This document shows, one piece after another, positions 42,874 through 52,820 of a DNA stretch of 64,000 bases. The stretch is from CBDAQA01 sp965198865 (GTDB taxonomy: Bacteria > Planctomycetota > Phycisphaerae > Tepidisphaerales > Tepidisphaeraceae). The stretch covers positions 186,001-250,000 of the forward strand of contig CBDAQA010000025.1 in the NCBI GenBank assembly GCA_965198865.1, read 5' to 3'. The position numbers were made by a program, and so were the translations under genes. Below the pieces are notes generated by a model that saw only the letters and a program-made list of their open reading frames with translations, searched no databases and had not been told where the DNA came from. The first letter of the stretch is position 1; each line of letters begins with the position of its first letter.

Positions 42874-44121
42874 ATGGCCGACCCCTACATCCAACAGTTG
42901 TTCGCCGACCGCATCGGCGGAGCCGGTTACGGCAAAGGCACCGAGATCTACAAGTTCGAGAAGATCAAGCGGGCCAAGCGGGCCGCGCTCGACGCCAACC
43001 CCGGGGCCGAGCTGATCGACATGGGCGTGGGCGAGCCGGACGCGATGGCCTACCCCGTGTGCGTCGACGCGCTCTACGCCGCCGCCAAGAACCCCGCCAA
43101 CCGTGGCTACGCCGACAACGGCGCGTCGACCTACCAGCTGGCCGCCGCCCGCTGGCTCAAGAACGTGTGCTCCGTCCACATCGAGAAGCCGATTGCGCAG
43201 ATCGTCCACTCGATCGGCTCGAAGGCGGCGCTCAGCATCTTGCCCAACTGCTTCATCAACCCCGGCGACGTCGCCCTGATGACCACGCCCGGCTACCCCG
43301 TCTTCGGCACGCACGCCAAGTACGTGGGCGGCGTGGTCCACAACCTGCCGCTGCTGGAGAAGAACGGATTCCTGCCCGACCTCGCCTCCATCCCCGCCGA
43401 CACGCTGAAGCGGGCCAAGACCCTCGTCATCAACTACCCGAACAACCCGACCGGTGCGAGCGCCACGCCCAAGTTCTTCGAGGACGTGGTGGCGTTCGCC
43501 AAGGCGAACAACATCGTCGTCATCCACGACGCCGCCTACGCCGCATTGGTGTTTGACGGCAAGCCCCTCAGCTTCCTCGCGACGCCCGGCGCGCTGGACG
43601 TCGGCGTCGAGCTGCACAGCATGAGCAAGGGGTTCAACATGACCGGCTGGCGGCTGGGGTTCGTCGCCGGCAACGAGCTGGTCGTCAAGTCCTACGCCGA
43701 CGTGAAGGACAACACCGACTCCGGCCAGTTCCTCGCCGTGCAAGAGGCGTGCAGCTACGCCCTCGACCACCCGGAGCAGACGCAGCAGATCGCCGCGAAG
43801 TACGGCCGCCGTATGGACGGCCTGACCACGGTCCTCAACAAGCACGGCTTCACCGCTAAGAAGCCCCGCGGCTCGTTCTTCCTCTACGTCCGCATCCCCA
43901 AATCCGGCCTCAACGCCACCGGCCAGCGGACCACGTTCGAGAAGGCCGAGCACTTCAGCCAGTGGATGATCACCGAGAAGCTGATCAGCACCGTCCCCTG
44001 GGACGACGCCGGTGCCTACGTGCGGTTCAGCGTCACGTTCCTGGCCAGCACCGAGGCCGAGGAACATCGCGTGCTCGGCGAGATCGACAGGCGGCTGGCG
44101 GGGACGGCGTTCGAGTTTTGA
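42874..44121 (+). CDS. dapL: LL-diaminopimelate aminotransferase (DapL-type)
   Basis: PLP-dependent class I/II aminotransferase that converts tetrahydrodipicolinate to LL-DAP for lysine and peptidoglycan synthesis. 415 aa: EKIKRAKRAALDANPGAELI near the start is typical of DapL; the PLP Lys is in SMSKGFNMTGWRLGF, substrate/cofactor residues are in NYPNNPTGA and HDAAYAAL, and the last domain ends ...RRLAGTAFEF. The ATG at 42874 follows a -10 element by 8 nt. A related aminotransferase with another substrate cannot be excluded. Confidence 0.8.
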   Translation: MADPYIQQLFADRIGGAGYGKGTEIYKFEKIKRAKRAALDANPGAELIDMGVGEPDAMAYPVCVDALYAAAKNPANRGYADNGASTYQLAAARWLKNVCSVHIEKPIAQIVHSIGSKAALSILPNCFINPGDVALMTTPGYPVFGTHAKYVGGVVHNLPLLEKNGFLPDLASIPADTLKRAKTLVINYPNNPTGASATPKFFEDVVAFAKANNIVVIHDAAYAALVFDGKPLSFLATPGALDVGVELHSMSKGFNMTGWRLGFVAGNELVVKSYADVKDNTDSGQFLAVQEACSYALDHPEQTQQIAAKYGRRMDGLTTVLNKHGFTAKKPRGSFFLYVRIPKSGLNATGQRTTFEKAEHFSQWMITEKLISTVPWDDAGAYVRFSVTFLASTEAEEHRVLGEIDRRLAGTAFEF

Positions 44122-44140
44122 GTCCAAGTGTGGAATTCAA

Positions 44141-44165
44141 CAGAGCCCAGCAGCTCCGCCGCGGG
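44141..44165. repeat. Family F half-element
   Basis: CAGAGCCCAGCAGCTCCGCC-GCGGG is a left arm without a right arm; the lipoprotein gene starts within 10 bp of it, so it may be a truncated repeat. Confidence 0.4.
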
Positions 44166-44174
44166 ATGTTCGCC

Positions 44175-44978
44175 ATGGCGAGTCACGCGAAGATCCTCGC
44201 CACCCTTGCGCTGGCCCTCGCCGGCTGCGCTAATGCCCGGCCGGTCAACCCGTCCTTCCGCGTCTCGATTGCCCGCGCGCGGTCGATTCTGGCCTACGAC
44301 GCGCGCCATCCGAAGCCGCTGCGCCGGCCGGTGCTGGTGGTCGGCGGATTCATGGATCCCGGCTGGGCCGCGCCGCGGCTGCGGGATCGCGTTCGCAAGT
44401 GGACCGGCGACGACCGCGTGGCGGCCGTCTCGCTCGGGTTCGACAGCTCGATGGACGAGTGCCGCCGCGACATCGTTGCCGCCGCCGACGCCGCATTTCC
44501 AACGACGGACGGTACTCAGACGACGGCGGTCGACGTGGTCGGCATCTCCATGGGCGGCCTCGCGGCGCGGTACGCCGCCCTGCCGTCGCCGCGTCGGCTT
44601 CGCATCGGCCGGCTGTTCACCATTAGCAGCCCGCTGCGCGGCGCTCTGCTGGCCGATTCCGTCCCGTTCGACCTGCACCCGCTGCTGCCCGAACTTCGCA
44701 GCGGATCGCCCCTGTACGCCACGCTGGGCAACTCGCCGCAGCGGTGGTCCGAGCTCTACCCGGTCTACTCGTACGTGCGACTGCGCGACGGCACGGTCGG
44801 CGCCGCCAACGCGGCCCTGGCCGGCACGACGCCGTGGTGGGTCGACACGCCGGCCGGCGAGCTGCCGCACGACGCCGCGTTCACCGACGCCCGCATCCTG
44901 GCCGACATCGCCTGCCGCCTCCGCGGCGAGCCCCCGCTCGCCCACGACCCGCCCGCCCCGTTGCCGGAACGCTCGTGA
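44175..44978 (+). CDS. Lipoprotein alpha/beta-hydrolase, copy 1
   Basis: 267 aa. MASHAKILATLALALAGCAN is a signal with lipobox LAGC. The fold has the nucleophile elbow VVGISMGGLAARYA (GxSxG), LLVVGG-type oxyanion region RRPVLVVGGFMDP and a late His candidate in the C-terminal third. It is a lipase/esterase-like outer-membrane or periplasmic lipoprotein. An ATG 9 nt upstream is also possible. Its stop overlaps the start of a paralogue, implying translational coupling. Confidence 0.85.
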   Translation: MASHAKILATLALALAGCANARPVNPSFRVSIARARSILAYDARHPKPLRRPVLVVGGFMDPGWAAPRLRDRVRKWTGDDRVAAVSLGFDSSMDECRRDIVAAADAAFPTTDGTQTTAVDVVGISMGGLAARYAALPSPRRLRIGRLFTISSPLRGALLADSVPFDLHPLLPELRSGSPLYATLGNSPQRWSELYPVYSYVRLRDGTVGAANAALAGTTPWWVDTPAGELPHDAAFTDARILADIACRLRGEPPLAHDPPAPLPERS

Positions 44979-45802
44979 GACCGTGGCCACCGACCATCGC
45001 GATCCTCCTGGCCGGCTGCAGCATCCCCGTCGCCCCCGATCGGCCGATCAACCCGTCGCTCCCGATCACGATGGCGCACGCCGATGCGGTGCTGATGGAC
45101 GCCGCCGCCCACCCAAAGCGATTGCGTCGGCCCCTGTTGATCGTCGGCGGGTTCGCCGACCCCGGCCTGGGCAGCCGGATGCTGGTCCGCCGGTTCCACG
45201 AGTACACCGGCGACGAGCGGATCGCCGCCGCCACGCTGGGGTTCGATCAGAGCTGGGCCGAGTGCCGCCGGCACATCATCGACGCGGCCGACGCCGCCTT
45301 CCCGACCGACGACCCGGCCCGCACGACCGAGGTCGACGTGATCGGCATCTCGATGGGCGGCCTCGCCGCCCGCTACGCCGCCCTGCCGCCGGGGCCCGGC
45401 GATCGCCCGAGCCGTCGCCTGCGCATCGCGCGGCTGTTCACCCTCAGCAGCCCGCTCCGCGGGGCCTCGCTGGCCGACGCGATCCCGTTCAACTTGCATC
45501 CCCTCCAGGGCGGGATGCGCTCCGATTCGTGGCTGATTCGCCGCATCGCCGACGCCCCGTCCACTTGGGATGACGCGTACGCCGTCTACTCGTACGTCCG
45601 ACTGAGGGACGACCAGGTTGGGCAGGCGAACGCGTCGGTGCACGGCACCACCGCGTGGTGGGTGTCGTCGCCCCCGTGGCCGCACCCGACGCACCACGCC
45701 TCGTTCCTCGACCGGCGGATCCTGGCCGACGTCGCACGGCGGCTCCGGGGGGAGACGCCGCTGTCGTCCGACCCGCCGGCCCCGTTCCCGACGCAACCGT
45801 GA
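44975..45802 (+). CDS. Lipoprotein alpha/beta-hydrolase, copy 2 (coupled)
   Basis: 275 aa from a GTG that overlaps the TGA of copy 1 (GTGA). Signal with lipobox LLAGC, then the same domain order as copy 1: RRPLLIVGGFADPG, VIGISMGGLAARYAALPP and SSPLRGASLADAIPFN. The two proteins are alike over their whole length, so this is a tandem duplication held in one operon. Substrate unknown; both may act at the envelope. Confidence 0.85.
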   Translation: MRPWPPTIAILLAGCSIPVAPDRPINPSLPITMAHADAVLMDAAAHPKRLRRPLLIVGGFADPGLGSRMLVRRFHEYTGDERIAAATLGFDQSWAECRRHIIDAADAAFPTDDPARTTEVDVIGISMGGLAARYAALPPGPGDRPSRRLRIARLFTLSSPLRGASLADAIPFNLHPLQGGMRSDSWLIRRIADAPSTWDDAYAVYSYVRLRDDQVGQANASVHGTTAWWVSSPPWPHPTHHASFLDRRILADVARRLRGETPLSSDPPAPFPTQP

Positions 45803-46046
45803 ACCTCACCGCAGACCTCTTGCAGCCTCGCAGAACTGGAACGGTGCCGACCCGCCGAACGCCTGTGGCAGTCGCTTGCGCCTTCGCCGTCTGCAGCGGT
45901 TGGCATCCCTTGCGATGGCGGGAGCGACTCCCACCCGACACGGCCGGCGACGCGTTCGCGTGCGCAGGTCGAACGCGATGCGGACGTCTCGCGCCCCTTC
46001 CCCTGCCCCGCCAAGGTTGCGCGTTCGCCGATCGCTGCGCAGGTCG

Positions 46047-46052
46047 TACGAT
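46047..46052 (+). promoter_or_regulatory. Possible -10 element of the GH15 gene
   Basis: TACGAT ends 8 nt before the ATG; TTCGCC lies 17 bp upstream of it (46024-46029). No Shine-Dalgarno is seen. Confidence 0.4.
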
Positions 46053-46060
46053 TTCCGGCC

Positions 46061-47896
46061 ATGGCCACGAAGACCCCCGACGTCCCGCGACCCGACTCCG
46101 TCCCGCGCCCGATCGAGGACCACGGCATCGTCGGCGACCTCGTCACCTGCGCGCTGGTGGCCAAGGACGGCACCGTCGACTTCATGTGCTGGCCCCGGTT
46201 CGACGGGCCGTCGGTCTTCGCCGCCCTGCTCGACCCCGAGAAGGGCGGCGACTTCACGATCGAGCCGGAGCTGGACGACCCGCGCCACCTGCAGCGGTAC
46301 CTGCCCGACACGAACGTGCTCGTCACCCGCTGGCAGGCCGAGGCAGGTAGCGTCGAGGTGACCGACCTGATGCCGAAGGTCGACGGGCTGCCGGGCCCGC
46401 GGCTGGTCCGGCAGGTGCGCGTCACCCGGGGCCGCGTGAACATCCGCGTCCGCTGCCGCCCCCGCTTCGACTACGCCCGCCTGGCCGTGACGGCCATCCG
46501 GTGCGATGGCGGCGTTCGGTTCCCCCGCGGCGATGGTGGGCCGACCCTTCGATTGTCGGCCTGCGGCGTGCCGATCATCGCCGAGGGGACCGACGCCGTC
46601 GCCCACCTGACCCTGTCGGCCGGCGAGTCGGTCGACTTCGTCCTCGACGGCGGCGACGGCCCAACGCCGGACCGTCGCACGGCCGAGCAGTGGTTCCGAA
46701 CGACCGTCGACTACTGGCGCGCGTGGACCGGCAAGTCCAGCTACAAGGGCCGGTGGCGCGAGGCGGTCAACCGGTCCGCCCTGGTGATGAAGCTGCTCAC
46801 CAGCGCCGAGTACCACTCGATCCTGGCGGCGGCCACGTTCGGCCTGCCCGAGGCCAGCGGGGCCGGGCGCAACTGGGACTACCGGGCCACCTGGATCCGC
46901 GACGCGTCGTTCACCGTCTACGCGTTCCTCCGGCTCGGGTACCAGGACGAGGCCGTGGCGTTCATGGAGTGGGTCAACGACCGGGTCGAGGCGGCTGACG
47001 GCAGCGGTCGCATCCAGATCATGTACGGCCTCGACGGCCGGGCCGACCTGCCCGAGCAGACCCTTGACCACCTGGCCGGCTACGGCGGGGCCACGCCCGT
47101 CCGCATCGGCAACGCCGCCCACACGCAGTTGCAGCTCGACATCTACGGCGAGCTGCTCGACACCGGCTACCTGGTCAACAAGTACGCCCGGGGGATCAGC
47201 CACGACCGGTGGGGACACGTGGTCAACGCCGTCGGGTACGTCTGCAAGCACTGGGACGACCCCGACGCGGGCATCTGGGAGAAGCGCGGCAAGCCCCAGC
47301 ACTTCCTGCACTCGCGGGTGATGTCGTGGGTCGCGGTCGACCGGGCCGTCCGGCTGGCCAACAAGCGGTCGCTGCCGGCCCCGACCGTGGAGTGGGAGCG
47401 CGTCCGCACGAAGATCTACGCCGACGTCCACGCCCACTTCTGGAACGCGGAGCTGAACCACTTCGTGGCCGTCAAGGGGGGGACGACGCTGGACGCGTCG
47501 CTGCTGATGTTGCCGCTCGTGCGGTTCTGCTCGGCGACCGACCCGCGGTGGCTGTCGACGCTGGACGCGATCGGCTCCACGCTGGTCGACGACGGGCTGG
47601 TCTACCGCTACCTGGACGACGACGGCCTGGACGGCCAGGAGGGCGGGTTCCTGGCCTGCTCGTTCTGGTACGCCGAGTGCCTGGCGCGCGCCGGTCGCCT
47701 GTGGGAGGCCCGGCAGGCGTTCGAGCGGGCACTGTCCCACGCCAACCACCTCACGCTGTACGCCGAGGAGGCCGGCAAGTCGGGCCAGTTCCTCGGGAAC
47801 TTCCCGCAGGTGCTGACCCACCTCGCGCTGATCTCGGCCGCCTACTACATCGACCGGGAGCTGGCCGGTGACCCCGCGACGGAGTGGCGACCGTGA
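46061..47896 (+). CDS. Glycoside hydrolase family 15 protein (glucoamylase or trehalase-like)
   Basis: 611 aa soluble enzyme. The N-terminal beta-sandwich starts RPIEDHGIVGDLVTCALVAK-DG and contains IDFMCWPRFD-type GH15 residues; the (alpha/alpha)6 domain holds WDYRATWIRDASFTVYAFLR (catalytic-acid region), YGLDGRADLPEQTLDHLAGY and the second catalytic Glu region near EGGFLACSFWYAECLARAG. GH15 in bacteria covers glucoamylase and trehalase; the substrate cannot be told here. No signal peptide, so probably cytosolic glycogen or trehalose metabolism. Confidence 0.92.
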   Translation: MATKTPDVPRPDSVPRPIEDHGIVGDLVTCALVAKDGTVDFMCWPRFDGPSVFAALLDPEKGGDFTIEPELDDPRHLQRYLPDTNVLVTRWQAEAGSVEVTDLMPKVDGLPGPRLVRQVRVTRGRVNIRVRCRPRFDYARLAVTAIRCDGGVRFPRGDGGPTLRLSACGVPIIAEGTDAVAHLTLSAGESVDFVLDGGDGPTPDRRTAEQWFRTTVDYWRAWTGKSSYKGRWREAVNRSALVMKLLTSAEYHSILAAATFGLPEASGAGRNWDYRATWIRDASFTVYAFLRLGYQDEAVAFMEWVNDRVEAADGSGRIQIMYGLDGRADLPEQTLDHLAGYGGATPVRIGNAAHTQLQLDIYGELLDTGYLVNKYARGISHDRWGHVVNAVGYVCKHWDDPDAGIWEKRGKPQHFLHSRVMSWVAVDRAVRLANKRSLPAPTVEWERVRTKIYADVHAHFWNAELNHFVAVKGGTTLDASLLMLPLVRFCSATDPRWLSTLDAIGSTLVDDGLVYRYLDDDGLDGQEGGFLACSFWYAECLARAGRLWEARQAFERALSHANHLTLYAEEAGKSGQFLGNFPQVLTHLALISAAYYIDRELAGDPATEWRP

Positions 47897-48222
47897 GCGT
47901 CGTGATCGGACGTGCCCCCTTCCGTGCGATCTTCACCGCCCCCCTAACCGGTGACGCCTCGCTGCGGGGTCCCACCGCCATTTGCCGCGGTTGATCGCCC
48001 GCCGCCGGTTGTCGTTAACCGATTTCCCGCACAGGTCTTGCCGTAATGAAAAGGTTGGCGTTTTGAACCCAGAATCGGGAAGCGGCGTATAGCCTCGGTG
48101 GGTAACTGTTCGGGCGGTCGCCTTGACTTTGCTGGGATCGACCGCTCAAGTTCCCGCCGCCCCACGACGACCGTTTACGCGGGTGCGGCAGGTTGCGAAA
48201 CAGAAGATCGGGCTGGGGCCAA
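47897..48222. other. Intergenic region upstream of topA
   Basis: 326 bp without a gene. It is AT-richer than its surroundings. TTGAAC (48063) and TATAGC (48088) form a weak promoter with a 19-bp spacer. Nothing else is recognised. Confidence 0.35.
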
Positions 48223-50922
48223 ATGGCAAAAACGACCGCTAAGAAGTTCGGCAAGACGTTGGTGATCGTCGAGTCGCCGGCCAAGGCGAAGACGATCAAC
48301 AAGTACCTGGGCGACGCCTACGTCGTCCGGGCCAGCATGGGGCACGTCCGCGACCTGCCCAAGAAGGGGATCGGCGTCAACCTGGAGACGTTCACCCCCG
48401 ACTACGTCATCATCGAGGAGCGCGGCAAGGACAAGGTGGTGGCCGAGCTGAAGAAGCTGGCCAAGGACAGCGAGAACGTCTACCTGGCGACCGACTTGGA
48501 CCGCGAGGGCGAGGCGATCGCCTGGCACCTGAAGGAAGCGCTGGGATTGCCGGACAGCCGGGTGCGGCGCGTCATCTTTAATGCCATCACCAAGAGCGAG
48601 ATCCAGAAGGCGTTCGCCACGCCGCACAAGATCGACATCAACCGGGTGAACGCCCAGCAGGCCCGCCGAATCCTGGACCGGATCGTCGGCTACGAGGTGA
48701 GCCCGCTGCTGTGGCGGAAGGTGGCCAAGGGGCTGAGCGCCGGCCGGGTGCAGTCGGTGGCGGTACGGCTGGTGGTGGAGCGCGAGCGGGAGATCGACGC
48801 CTTCATTCCGGCCGAGTACTGGTCGATCGGCGGCATCTTCACCGCCGCCGTGGACGCCGCATCCGACCTGGCAGGCAAGTGGCGGCACCTGATCGTCAAC
48901 GGTGAGCCGAGCAAGGCCGACCGCGACAAGTGGCTGAGCGACCACGACGCCTTCTCGGCCGAGCTGGTCGAGATCGGCGGGAAGAAGTTCGAGCCCGACA
49001 ATAAGGAGGACGCCCGCCGGGCGGCGGAGCTGCTCGGGCTGATCATCGATAAGGACCAGACGATCACCGACCCCGACGCCAAGGGGCCGGCCAAGAACCA
49101 GACGATCCTCGCCGGCCGGCTGGGCACGGTGCCGCCGTTCACGGTCCGGTCGATCGACAGGAAGCGGACGACCAGCAAGCCCCAGGCGCCGTTCATCACC
49201 AGCACGGTGCAGCAGGCGGCCAGCAGCCGGCTGGGGTTCGGCGCGCAGCGGACGATGAAGGTCGCCCAGACCCTGTACGAGCAGGGCCACATCACCTACA
49301 TGCGGACCGACAGCACCAACCTGTCGGGCGACGCCCTGACCATGGTGCGCGGCTTTATCGACACCGCGTTCGGCCCCAAGTACCTGCCGGCCAAGCCGAA
49401 CTTCTACAGCAGCAGCAACAAAAGTGCCCAGGAGGCCCACGAGGCGATCCGACCCACCGATGTCGGCCTGACGCCCAAGGACGCCGCCGCCAAAATGGGC
49501 CCCGACGAGGCCCGGCTGTACGGCCTGATCTGGAACCGCTTCGTCGCCTGCCAGATGCCTCCGGCCGAGTTCGACCAGACGACGGCCACGATCGTCGCCA
49601 CCACCGAGGGCGGCGACGCCACGTTCCGCGCCAGCGGTCGCAAGCTGGTGTTCGACGGCTTCATGCGGGTCGCCGGCGTCAGCAGCGAGGACCAGCTGCT
49701 CCCCGACCTCGCCCAGGGCAAGGCCATCGCCCCGATCGACCTCGCCCCCACGCAACACTTCACGCAGTCCCCGCCGCGGTACACCGAGGCGACGCTGATC
49801 AAGGAGCTGGAGAAGCAGGGCATCGGCCGGCCCAGCACCTACGCCAGCATCATGCAGACGATCCAGGACCGCGAGTACGTCGAGCAGATCGACCGCCGGT
49901 TCCACGCCACCCAGCTCGGCTCCATCGTGACCGACAAGCTGGTGCAGGCGTTCCCCGACCTGTTCAACGTGAAGTTCACCGCCGGGATGGAGCTGAAGCT
50001 GGACGACGTCGAGGAGCACGACGCCGACTGGGTGCAGCTGTTGCGCGACTTCTACGGCCCGTTCCACGCCATCGTCGGCGGCGCGCTGGAGAAGATCGAG
50101 CACGCCGGCGGGGCCGCCAGCCCGTACGTCTGCCAGAAGTGCGGCAAGCCGATGGTCTACCGCATCAGCAAGAACGGCTTCTTCCTGAGCTGCACCGGTT
50201 ACCCCGAGTGTGACGGCACCCAGCCGGTCGACAAGCAAGGCAAGCCGACCCTCCGCGAGGTGAGCCCGCACAAGTGCCCCACCTGCGGCCGGGAGATGAT
50301 GCGCCGCAAGGGCCGCTTCGGCGAGTTCCTCAGCTGCACCGGTTACTCCATCAAGAACGCCAAGGGCGAGCCCAGTTGCAAGACGATCATCAACCTCGAC
50401 AAGGACGGCAACCCCGAGCCGCCCAAGGTGAAGATCCCCACCACGATCAAGTGCGAGAAGTGCGGCAACAACATGGTCCTTCGCAGCGGGGCCAAGCGGG
50501 GCCCGTGGCTGGGCTGCTCGACCTACCCGACCTGCAAGGCGACCAAGACGATCGGCAAGTTGACCGGCGCCGACCTGGCCCAGGCCGAGGCGCTGGTCCC
50601 GCTGCTGACCGAGGAGTCGGCCAAGGCGGCCGAGCTGGTGTCGAAGATCATCGGCGACAACCCCGCCGCCGTGGGCGCGACGCCGGCACCGAGCAAGATC
50701 GCCACCGACATCGACTGCGACGATTGCGGCAAGCCCATGGTGATCCGCAAGGGCCGCCGCGGCCACTTCCTCGCCTGCACCGGCTACCCCAAGTGCAAAA
50801 ACACCGGAGAGGTTCCCGCCAACCTGATCGAGCAGTACGGCCTGGCCGAGGGCGGCCCCAAACCGGTCGCCGAGGTGAAGCCGTTGGACGAGGACATACA
50901 GACCGATCTGGAGATCGACTGA
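48223..50922 (+). CDS. topA: DNA topoisomerase I with four C-terminal zinc ribbons
   Basis: Relaxes negative supercoils by cutting one strand. 899 aa: Toprim domain (KTLVIVESPAKAKTINKYLG; acidic DLDREGEAIAWHL), the catalytic Tyr near residue 359 in HITYMRTDSTNLS, and four zinc ribbons of the CxxC...C type at the C-terminus (CQKCGKPMVY, CPTCGREMMR, CEKCGNNMVL, CDDCGKPMVI), more than the three in E. coli. The ATG at 48223 precedes a Lys/Thr-rich lead-in. Confidence 0.97.
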   Translation: MAKTTAKKFGKTLVIVESPAKAKTINKYLGDAYVVRASMGHVRDLPKKGIGVNLETFTPDYVIIEERGKDKVVAELKKLAKDSENVYLATDLDREGEAIAWHLKEALGLPDSRVRRVIFNAITKSEIQKAFATPHKIDINRVNAQQARRILDRIVGYEVSPLLWRKVAKGLSAGRVQSVAVRLVVEREREIDAFIPAEYWSIGGIFTAAVDAASDLAGKWRHLIVNGEPSKADRDKWLSDHDAFSAELVEIGGKKFEPDNKEDARRAAELLGLIIDKDQTITDPDAKGPAKNQTILAGRLGTVPPFTVRSIDRKRTTSKPQAPFITSTVQQAASSRLGFGAQRTMKVAQTLYEQGHITYMRTDSTNLSGDALTMVRGFIDTAFGPKYLPAKPNFYSSSNKSAQEAHEAIRPTDVGLTPKDAAAKMGPDEARLYGLIWNRFVACQMPPAEFDQTTATIVATTEGGDATFRASGRKLVFDGFMRVAGVSSEDQLLPDLAQGKAIAPIDLAPTQHFTQSPPRYTEATLIKELEKQGIGRPSTYASIMQTIQDREYVEQIDRRFHATQLGSIVTDKLVQAFPDLFNVKFTAGMELKLDDVEEHDADWVQLLRDFYGPFHAIVGGALEKIEHAGGAASPYVCQKCGKPMVYRISKNGFFLSCTGYPECDGTQPVDKQGKPTLREVSPHKCPTCGREMMRRKGRFGEFLSCTGYSIKNAKGEPSCKTIINLDKDGNPEPPKVKIPTTIKCEKCGNNMVLRSGAKRGPWLGCSTYPTCKATKTIGKLTGADLAQAEALVPLLTEESAKAAELVSKIIGDNPAAVGATPAPSKIATDIDCDDCGKPMVIRKGRRGHFLACTGYPKCKNTGEVPANLIEQYGLAEGGPKPVAEVKPLDEDIQTDLEID

Positions 50923-50949
50923 CCCGCTCGGTCCCGCGAAGCACCAAGG

Positions 50950-51098
50950 ACAGAGCCGGGCCGCGCCGGCCCGTGGCGGGGTCGTACCCGACCTCGCATC
51001 TCGCGCAGGGACGAACGAGTGCGCATCCCGATTCGACCGCGCGAGACGCGGCGCGGCGTACCGCCCCGCCTCGGGCCGGCACGGCCCGGCTCTGTTCG
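50950..51098. repeat. Intergenic inverted repeat, family G
   Basis: GACAGAGCCGGGCCGCGCCG-GCCC on the left and GGGCCGGCACGGCCCGGCTC-TGTTC on the right, with inner TCGCGCAGGG and CGCGCGAGACGCG arms. Confidence 0.7.
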
Positions 51099-51195
51099 TT
51101 CAAGGCATACCAACAAAGCGGGCCACACCCGGCCGGGAAAGGCTTGGCCATCTGGCTCAAGACGCCAGCCCCACCGGATCTATAACCCACGGCCG

Positions 51196-52767
51196 ATGGA
51201 GACCGCCATGCGATGCCGACGATCTGCCCACCTGCTCGGCGTTCTCCTGTTACTCTTCGTCGGCTCGGTCGCGACCGCGGATCCGCTCAGCATGACGGTC
51301 TCCCCCGCCGGCGAGATCACGCTCCGCCTGGACGACCGGACCGTCGCCAGCGGCGGCTGGCGCCTCCGTCCCGACGTCTACGTGCCTTCCACCGATCCGA
51401 CCGCGATCGCCGTCGGCGCCGCCGTCTCCACCACTGCCGTTCAGGACGGGCCCGGCCGCTTTACCGTCCGCGAGCGCCGCGCCTCGGCCACCGCCGATTA
51501 CACGCTGGCGTGGGACGGCAAGGACCTGAACGTCACGGCACACGTCGTCAACACTGACGGTGCCCACCCGCTCAAGGCGATCGCGTTCAACGGGCCGACG
51601 TTCCACTTCAACCCGGCCGTCCCCCCGACCGGCGAGATGAACTGCTGGCACTGGACCTACCTGCAGGCCCAGGGCCTGAACCTGTTCCACCCCAGCGTCG
51701 CCAGCCCGGTCGGCTGCTGGTGGGCCGGGGACGACCGGTTCGCCTGCTCGACGTTCAGCGCGTCGGAGTTCGACCGCCCGCTGCTGATCACCGCCGAGTA
51801 CGGCGGCCGCGACGGCGTCATCCCCGCCGACTGCCAGCTCGACCTCTTCACCGACCGCGCCGTCCCCCTCGGCGGCTCGGTCGACCTCGGCTGGTCCACG
51901 CGCGTCTCGACCGACCGGTCGATCCCCCACCTGCTTGCCCCCTACAAGGCGCTCTACGACCGCCGATTCCCGCTGCCGATGTACACGCCCGACGACCGCC
52001 CCATCGCCATGTTCAGCGAGATCGATGCACAGCACATCACCCGCAACAACCCGCTGGGCTTTCACGGCCCCTGGTGCCGGTTCGACACGGCCATGGGGAC
52101 CGCGACGTACGTGCAGCGCTTCGCCGACACCGAGCACCGGGCCGGGCTCGCCGGCTGCATCTTCTGGTCGCCCGGGGGGTTCTACCTGCCGATGTACCCG
52201 CCCGACTTCGACGTGATGCCCCCCGCCGTCGCCGCCAACCTCCCGGCGCTGGTCAAGGGGTTCCACGACCGCGGGCTGCGCGTCGGCCTGTGCGCCCGCG
52301 CCGGCGACGGCGTCACCCGCCAACCGGGTTCCCCACCCACCGTCTATCGCCTGTCCGCCAACGACCCAGAGCAGATGCGCGTCCTCGCCGATCGCTTCCG
52401 CCACGCGGTGGCGATGGGGTTCGACATGTTCTACCTCGACAGCATCGGCGGTGGCGGCACGAACGACGTCCGCATCATCCGCCACCTGCGCGACGTCGTC
52501 GGGCCCGGCGTGCTGCTCTACTCCGAGTACTGCACCGACATGGAGCTGCCCTACGCCGGCCGGTACTGCGAGTGGGTCAAGCCCGGCAACGTCTTCTGGA
52601 CCTCGGAGAACGCCCGGGCCGAGCTGCGCCTGCTCTGCCCCCGAGCCACGTGGCTCTGCCAGTCCCACACGCCAGAGCTGGTCCCCAAGGCCTTCGGACC
52701 CGCGGGCCTGACCCCGCTCGTGCCCGACCAAGCCCTCTGGCAGTTGCCCCTGCCTCCTATGCCGTAG
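51196..52767 (+). CDS. Secreted glycosidase-like protein of unknown family
   Basis: 523 aa. METAMRCRRSAHLLGVLLLL-FVGSVATADP is a signal peptide. The first half is a beta-sandwich; the second has TIM-barrel-like features: GFDMFYLDSIGGGGTNDVR (Asp in YLDS) and LLYSEYCTDMEL (Glu in YSEY), spaced like the acidic pair of retaining glycosidases of the GH31/GH36 type. I cannot confirm the family. It is followed 53 bp later by an ABC ATPase gene. It may degrade a polysaccharide outside the cytosol. Confidence 0.7.
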   Translation: METAMRCRRSAHLLGVLLLLFVGSVATADPLSMTVSPAGEITLRLDDRTVASGGWRLRPDVYVPSTDPTAIAVGAAVSTTAVQDGPGRFTVRERRASATADYTLAWDGKDLNVTAHVVNTDGAHPLKAIAFNGPTFHFNPAVPPTGEMNCWHWTYLQAQGLNLFHPSVASPVGCWWAGDDRFACSTFSASEFDRPLLITAEYGGRDGVIPADCQLDLFTDRAVPLGGSVDLGWSTRVSTDRSIPHLLAPYKALYDRRFPLPMYTPDDRPIAMFSEIDAQHITRNNPLGFHGPWCRFDTAMGTATYVQRFADTEHRAGLAGCIFWSPGGFYLPMYPPDFDVMPPAVAANLPALVKGFHDRGLRVGLCARAGDGVTRQPGSPPTVYRLSANDPEQMRVLADRFRHAVAMGFDMFYLDSIGGGGTNDVRIIRHLRDVVGPGVLLYSEYCTDMELPYAGRYCEWVKPGNVFWTSENARAELRLLCPRATWLCQSHTPELVPKAFGPAGLTPLVPDQALWQLPLPPMP

Positions 52768-52820
52768 CGCGGTCCATCGCCGTCTTGCTCGCCCCGCCCT
52801 TGACGTTACGCTCGGCACCC

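Noticed and set aside
48175..50766. An 863-codon minus-strand open frame opposite topA
   Set aside because: The plus strand encodes complete topoisomerase I with zinc ribbons; the antisense frame has no recognisable features.
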